From the NCBI GenBank assembly GCA_964504565.1, contig CAZDEY010000008.1, positions 160,121-224,120 on the forward strand: 64,000 bases of DNA. The letters are read 5' to 3'. Position 1 is the stretch's first letter, and every line of letters starts with the position of its first letter. Below are positions 60,002-64,000 of this stretch, piece by piece. The DNA is from Cesiribacter sp964504565. GTDB taxonomy: Bacteria; Bacteroidota; Bacteroidia; Cytophagales; Cyclobacteriaceae. The position numbers and the translations under genes are program-made. A model generated the notes under the pieces. The model was not told the origin of the DNA and made no database searches. It saw nothing but the letters and a program-made list of their open reading frames with translations.

Positions 60002-60556
60002 TTAAGCGGGTTTTGGTGAACTCTTCTTCATAAATATGCTAAAGAGACTGGTTAAAAATAGTCCTATTACTGTTTTTTTCAAAAAATCATCTAAAGCAAC
60101 TTGATAAGCGGTTGCTGACCGCACTTTTTCTATAGCCTCCTGATGTTCAGCGGTGCCCAGTTCACTCCAATCAATATCGCTACTAGTACTTTGTAAAATA
60201 GAAAGTCCCTCCTGCTGATATTGAACTAGTAATTCCGGATCGGCCCACCTTAAAAACAAAAGAATAAACAGGGCTGATACCAGAGCCAGAATTATAAAAC
60301 AAACGGCTCCTACGGTCATGCCCTGGCTATAGCTAAGGTACCCCCCTAACGTGTAACGTTTAGCTTCCCAGAGGGCAAATACTACAAACAACGGAATCAG
60401 TATAAAATCAAATAGGCGAATGCTGCTCAGAGGGCTTTCGTTTAACTGATATAGGCTTAAAAACAATATTATTGCCAGTACTCCTCCAGCAATGCCATAT
60501 TTTAAGCCAACGTTAGCCAGCGCTCTGGTTTGATTTCTACTTAGCCAATTCAGCAT
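60002..60556 (-). CDS. DUF4199 membrane protein (copy 2)
   Basis: A 184-residue protein taken from the ATG at 60556, which begins MLNWLSRNQTRALANVGLKYG; the frame is open upstream into the dihydroorotase-like gene. Four helices are seen (near 18, 43, 80 and 155) with YTLGGYLSYSQGMTVG between helices 2 and 3, matching the DUF4199 signature seen in copy 1. Sequence identity between copies is low outside this loop, so the duplication is old. It overlaps the preceding gene's end by 20 bases. Confidence 0.83.
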   Translation of the reverse strand: MLNWLSRNQTRALANVGLKYGIAGGVLAIILFLSLYQLNESPLSSIRLFDFILIPLFVVFALWEAKRYTLGGYLSYSQGMTVGAVCFIILALVSALFILLFLRWADPELLVQYQQEGLSILQSTSSDIDWSELGTAEHQEAIEKVRSATAYQVALDDFLKKTVIGLFLTSLFSIFMKKSSPKPA

Positions 60557-61832
60557 CAAAATAATATTTTCCGTTTGAAAATACACCCACTGCCTTACCG
60601 GTCAGCTTCTGCCCCCAAAGGGGCGAGTTAGTACATTTTGATTTATTGGTGGCTTTATCGAATACCCAATCCTGGTTTGGGTTGAATAACGTAAGGTCAG
60701 CCATTTGCCCCACCTCCAACTTCGGCCCAGCTAGGTTCAAGATTTCCCGCGGTTTTATTGCCAGTTTTTGCACTATGGTACTGTCGGCTAAGCCGGCTTT
60801 CTTAAGTATGCTGTAGGCCGTTTGCAACCCTATTGCCCCGGGGCTGGCCAAGTCAAACTCCAGTCGTTTGCATTCCGTATCCTGCGGGCGATGGTCGGTA
60901 GCAACAGCATCAATAGTTCCGTCTTCTAAACCGGCCAATAAAGCTTTCCTATCCAATTCGGTTCGTAGCGGCGGCTCTAATTTTAGGTTTGTATCAAAAC
61001 CGGTAAGGTCACTATCGGTAAAAAGCAGATTATGTGTATAGGTATCGCAGGTAACCGGCAAACCTTCTTCTTTGGCTTCCTTAATCAGTTGCACCCCCTC
61101 GGCTGAGCTTACACCACTTATATGAAGCTTTCCTCCGGCGTAGCGCAGCAAATCCAGATCGCGCTTAATGGCTATCCGTTCAGCCAATACTGGTACACCC
61201 TTCATACCTAAGGTAGTGCTTACTACACCCTCGTGCATTTGCGCTCCGGCAGATAGTTTTGGTTCTGTTGCCTGATTTATGAATAAACCATTTATGCGCT
61301 GCAGGTACTGTAATATTTTAAGTATAAGAGAAGGATCGGAAACCGGATGGTTACCATCAGAAAATGCTATCGCCCCGGCATGGTGCAGGTCCAAAATTTC
61401 AGTTAATTGCTCACCATGCGCTCCTACCGATACGGCTGCCGCAGCCAGCAATTGCAGAGGCAACTTGCCGCTAAATTTATTTATGGCCTGAATTCCGGCC
61501 TTACTATCAACTACCGGTTGGGTATTTGGCATTAGTAAAACCCGGCTGAAACCGCCGGCTACCGCTGCCCGACTACCACTTTCCCAGGTTTCCTTATACT
61601 CTTCGCCGGGTTCTCCAAAGTTGGCCCGAAGATCTACCCAACTTAGGCTGGCCCACAGTTCCTCTTGGTTGTTGTTTAGTATTTGTAAGGAACCATTGCT
61701 TGAACTGTTGTCCAAGTTTCTGCCGATAGCAGTAATTATACCATCTTCTATTTTTATATCCCTAGGTTCATCAGTTGTAAAGCCGGTAACCAATAGCTTT
61801 ACGTTTTTTATAAGGAAGGTTGGGTGGCTCAT
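60537..61832 (-). CDS. Dihydroorotase-like protein, metal ligands lost
   Basis: A 431-residue member of the dihydroorotase/amidohydrolase family, the usual length. The scaffold is clear: GEPGEEYKETWESGSRAAVAGGF near 85, MPNTQPVVD near 112, PPLRTELDRKALL near 285 and ATDHRPQDTECK near 310. However, the DxHxH metal motif reads VDLRAN near 77, the next histidine region reads FINQATEP near 190, and HISGVSS near 236 lacks its histidine; only the last aspartate is kept. It is therefore probably not a catalytic dihydroorotase. In Pseudomonas a similar inactive PyrC homologue supports aspartate carbamoyltransferase; another role is equally possible. It overlaps the BatA-domain gene by 4 bases. Confidence 0.88.
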   Translation of the reverse strand: MSHPTFLIKNVKLLVTGFTTDEPRDIKIEDGIITAIGRNLDNSSSNGSLQILNNNQEELWASLSWVDLRANFGEPGEEYKETWESGSRAAVAGGFSRVLLMPNTQPVVDSKAGIQAINKFSGKLPLQLLAAAAVSVGAHGEQLTEILDLHHAGAIAFSDGNHPVSDPSLILKILQYLQRINGLFINQATEPKLSAGAQMHEGVVSTTLGMKGVPVLAERIAIKRDLDLLRYAGGKLHISGVSSAEGVQLIKEAKEEGLPVTCDTYTHNLLFTDSDLTGFDTNLKLEPPLRTELDRKALLAGLEDGTIDAVATDHRPQDTECKRLEFDLASPGAIGLQTAYSILKKAGLADSTIVQKLAIKPREILNLAGPKLEVGQMADLTLFNPNQDWVFDKATNKSKCTNSPLWGQKLTGKAVGVFSNGKYYFDAELAK

Positions 61833-63802
61833 TTAAGAAAACGAATTAGCAATACCTCGGTAAGTAAACACAGCAAAGCTAATAATAAAGTCCATTTCCA
61901 CAGAAAGGTAATGCCGGAATTTGCCTGAAGTTGCGTAGGTGATTGATAATCGAGCACTGAAGAAATCTTAATATCTTCATTCTCAGCAAACATTTCCGTC
62001 AATTCTTCTGCCGAAGTAAACTTCGGATTCGATTCATTTTGGGGTAAATTAAAGGCTAAAACACCTTGTAGCGAATCACCACTGTAGACATTGTAAAAGC
62101 CCGCTTCTAAATTCTCAGCCGGAATAGTTAATAGCATTCTGGAATCATATGCTTGCTGAACGGGAACTAATTCACTGTTTCCGTTCTCCAGCTTCAAAAA
62201 TTTTTCCGTTGAACTTGAATAAGGAACTACCAAATTTCTTTGGTCGGTAGTATAGTATATCGGGTTTTCTGCCTGTAAAGATGAAAACGCTATTTTATAC
62301 ATAGTAGGAAGAAACAAAGCGTGCCGATGCAATGATGTAAACTCGTCGGTTATTGGGCTGGCAAACACCCAAATTTCATTAGCAGTAGCCAAATAACTTA
62401 AGCCAGATTGAAGGGTATACACCGCACTTAAGGTATTAGGTAGCCTTATAACTGGCTTAGCCTGTGGCATGGTAAATGCTTTGTCATCGGCAAAAATTCC
62501 CTTGAAAATTGGGTTAGACCTATCGGGCGGAGCTAATTTTTGTTGGCCTGTAGAATTTACCTCAGAAGCATTCACCCCTAAATATGTAAGATTGTCAACT
62601 TTGTTAATATTAGCAGGGGGTATATAAATCAAGGACTTTCCGCCTAAGTTTACTTCTCTTATTCGGCTTAGTAAGGGTAAATCAACCTGTGGGAGTCTAT
62701 TTAAGATAATCAGGTCAGCCCAGGCCAACTCAGTATAATTAAGGTTGTCAGCAGCTTTACCTCGGTAGCTAAACAGTTTGGTATTTCCGTATACCGCGTC
62801 AAACTGCGGGGTATCACCAGGTGAGTAAAGCTCCAGAATTTTAATTGCGGCTGCCGGCCGTAAGCTAAAAAATAGCTGGTTATCGTAAGTAAGCGGGTAA
62901 TCGGTAAGCTGAACGTTACCGCTAACCACAGTACTAAAGCTTCCATTTATTGGAACTTGGCTTACTATCGTACCCTGAGCAGGAACATCGAGGCTCTGAG
63001 TAGAAAGCAACTTATTATCCAGGCTTACTTTAACTTGGGTAGCAGCAGTTGTATTTCCCCAGTTCCGCACTCTGAAAATCAGCGAATTTTGTTCGCCCGG
63101 TAATACAAATGGCTCAGACAAATAAACAGTATCTATGGACAAATTACTGGTTTCCGGATAAGGAATACGAATTAGTTCGTCTATTTTATCAATTTCTATT
63201 AATGATAAATCACGGTTCTCGCTATACTGAAAATCAGAAACAACTATTGATTTGCTATTCTCTTCCTCCGAACCATTGTTAGTTAACCTGCTGGTAACTT
63301 CAGTCCAATCCCGATTAACCGGGGTAGAGGTTATTTCAGTCAGTTTATCCTTTATTACTTCACCAGTGTAATAATAAGTTTGCTCCGGAGAAAATTCGTT
63401 GGTGAGCAATTTAAATTTCGTACCCCTCGGATAGGTGTTAATAATATTATTTACAGCGGATATGGAAGCTTCCAAGCCGTTTCTACCTTCTTCAACCTCG
63501 TTAAATGAACTATAGCTGTTATCCAAGTAGATGCTAACCAGTTGAGAAAATTTAGAATCTGATTTCCCAAGGTAAGGTTGGGCAAAAGTTAAAACTAGAA
63601 ACAGGATAAAGGCCAGCCTACTAAAAAGTATTAACCAGCGCTTAAGTTGCTGTTTGGATTTATTTTGTTCCTTTATCTCACGTAAAAATGCGGTTTGAGA
63701 AAAGAATATTTTCTTGACTCTCTTAAACTTAAAAAGATGAATGATTATGGGAATGGATAGAGCTACTAGTCCCCAAAGTATAGCTGGATATAAAAAATGC
63801 AT
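61829..63802 (-). CDS. BatA N-terminal-domain membrane protein with vWA-like region
   Basis: A 657-residue protein. Two helices at the start (LYPAILWGLVALSIPIIIHLF, then LKRWLILFSRLAFILFLVLTFAQPYLG near 55) with FKFKRVKKIFFSQTAFL between form the BatA/aerotolerance N-terminal domain. A vWA-like part begins at VSIYLDNSYSSFNEVEEG near 88 (DxSxS-like, imperfect). A long periplasmic beta-rich stretch follows and a single C-terminal helix ends the protein (FLWKWTLLLALLCLLTEVLLIRFL). BatA-like proteins act with MoxR ATPases in envelope stress, but none is nearby and function is unproved. It heads the six-gene operon. Confidence 0.85.
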   Translation of the reverse strand: MHFLYPAILWGLVALSIPIIIHLFKFKRVKKIFFSQTAFLREIKEQNKSKQQLKRWLILFSRLAFILFLVLTFAQPYLGKSDSKFSQLVSIYLDNSYSSFNEVEEGRNGLEASISAVNNIINTYPRGTKFKLLTNEFSPEQTYYYTGEVIKDKLTEITSTPVNRDWTEVTSRLTNNGSEEENSKSIVVSDFQYSENRDLSLIEIDKIDELIRIPYPETSNLSIDTVYLSEPFVLPGEQNSLIFRVRNWGNTTAATQVKVSLDNKLLSTQSLDVPAQGTIVSQVPINGSFSTVVSGNVQLTDYPLTYDNQLFFSLRPAAAIKILELYSPGDTPQFDAVYGNTKLFSYRGKAADNLNYTELAWADLIILNRLPQVDLPLLSRIREVNLGGKSLIYIPPANINKVDNLTYLGVNASEVNSTGQQKLAPPDRSNPIFKGIFADDKAFTMPQAKPVIRLPNTLSAVYTLQSGLSYLATANEIWVFASPITDEFTSLHRHALFLPTMYKIAFSSLQAENPIYYTTDQRNLVVPYSSSTEKFLKLENGNSELVPVQQAYDSRMLLTIPAENLEAGFYNVYSGDSLQGVLAFNLPQNESNPKFTSAEELTEMFAENEDIKISSVLDYQSPTQLQANSGITFLWKWTLLLALLCLLTEVLLIRFLK

Positions 63803-64000
63803 ATTCTTAAAACTACAATACTCAAATGAAATTATACACCCGAATCATTAACTAATTCCTATCCATTACAAATACGATATGGCTGCAGGCTATTTTAGTT
63901 GGATGTTCCCTCATTATTCTTAAACACTCAAATACTTAGGTTTGATTAATCAACTTAGTGCAACAGGTTCTAGTAGGTACTGGCAGAGGCTTATTGTAAC
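63803..64000. other. Upstream region of the BatA-domain operon
   Basis: 198 AT-rich bases to the window's end, without a gene I can support. A TAGTTTTA box on the minus strand lies about 10 bases before the BatA start but without a clear -33 partner. Confidence 0.5.

Noticed and set aside
1..64000. CRISPR arrays, insertion sequences, prophage or tRNA genes
   Set aside because: I looked for spaced direct repeats, transposase or integrase motifs and tRNA-like cloverleaf ends in the short intergenic regions and saw none.

Overview
The window is one contiguous, gene-dense piece of a Bacteroidota chromosome, most likely order Cytophagales. The assignment rests on three things seen in the sequence. 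First, it carries the type IX secretion (T9SS) genes sprA, porU and porV. Second, it has many families typical of the phylum (DUF1599, BT_3928-like DoxX, DUF4292, DUF4837, DUF4199, BatA-domain and TolB/Omp85-like proteins). Third, it has phylum-type promoters (TTTG, 19-21 bases, TAnnTTTG) and frequent TTG start codons. About 55 protein genes are supported. I saw no tRNA, rRNA, CRISPR array, transposase or prophage gene. Two runs of ten N (31309-31318 and 33758-33767) are assembly gaps; the first splits sprA into two reading frames and the second lies inside a TonB-family gene.

Layout. 1-6.9 kb: 3' end of a FadL/OmpP1-like barrel, a minus-strand operon (DUF1599, DoxX-like, ABC permease, aroK), the divergent folP-cdaA pair, and two small envelope proteins. 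7-10 kb: threonine catabolism, kbl and tdh divergent around a Lys/Pro-rich repeat protein. 10-17.7 kb: enoyl-CoA hydratase, then a tight envelope run (flippase, dut, sugar nucleotidyltransferase, TPR protein, DUF4292 lipoprotein, EnvC-like M23 protein). 18-25.4 kb: tatA, gatA, a LysM lytic transglycosylase, DUF4837, maeB, ruvA. 25.4-35.2 kb: sprA, gcvH, a VanZ-like protein and two tandem TonB-family proteins. 35.2-43.4 kb: YicC-like RNase, purQ, a 1159-residue TolB/Omp85-like protein, an FAD oxidoreductase, an MBL hydrolase, pssA and purS. 43.5-50.3 kb: porU, porV, an M16 homologue lacking the zinc motif, and a TetR regulator. 50.3-57.4 kb: a lipoprotein, pepF, a ferredoxin-type reductase, purB, small unknowns and a methyltransferase. 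57.4-63.8 kb: a six-gene minus-strand operon (BatA-domain protein, dihydroorotase-like pseudoenzyme, two DUF4199 proteins, two GT2 glycosyltransferases).

How the genes fit together. The dominant theme is the cell envelope: export to and through the outer membrane (TatA, SprA, PorU, PorV), peptidoglycan remodelling, polysaccharide and lipid synthesis, and TonB energy transduction. Housekeeping purine, folate, shikimate and threonine genes are interleaved. I do not see a discrete, wholly new system. The most unusual items are two enzyme homologues that have lost their metal ligands (M16 and dihydroorotase families), the degenerate-peptidase/propeller/barrel protein, the Lys/Pro repeat protein, and two unannotated micro-ORFs, one beside a strong palindrome upstream of the TetR gene.
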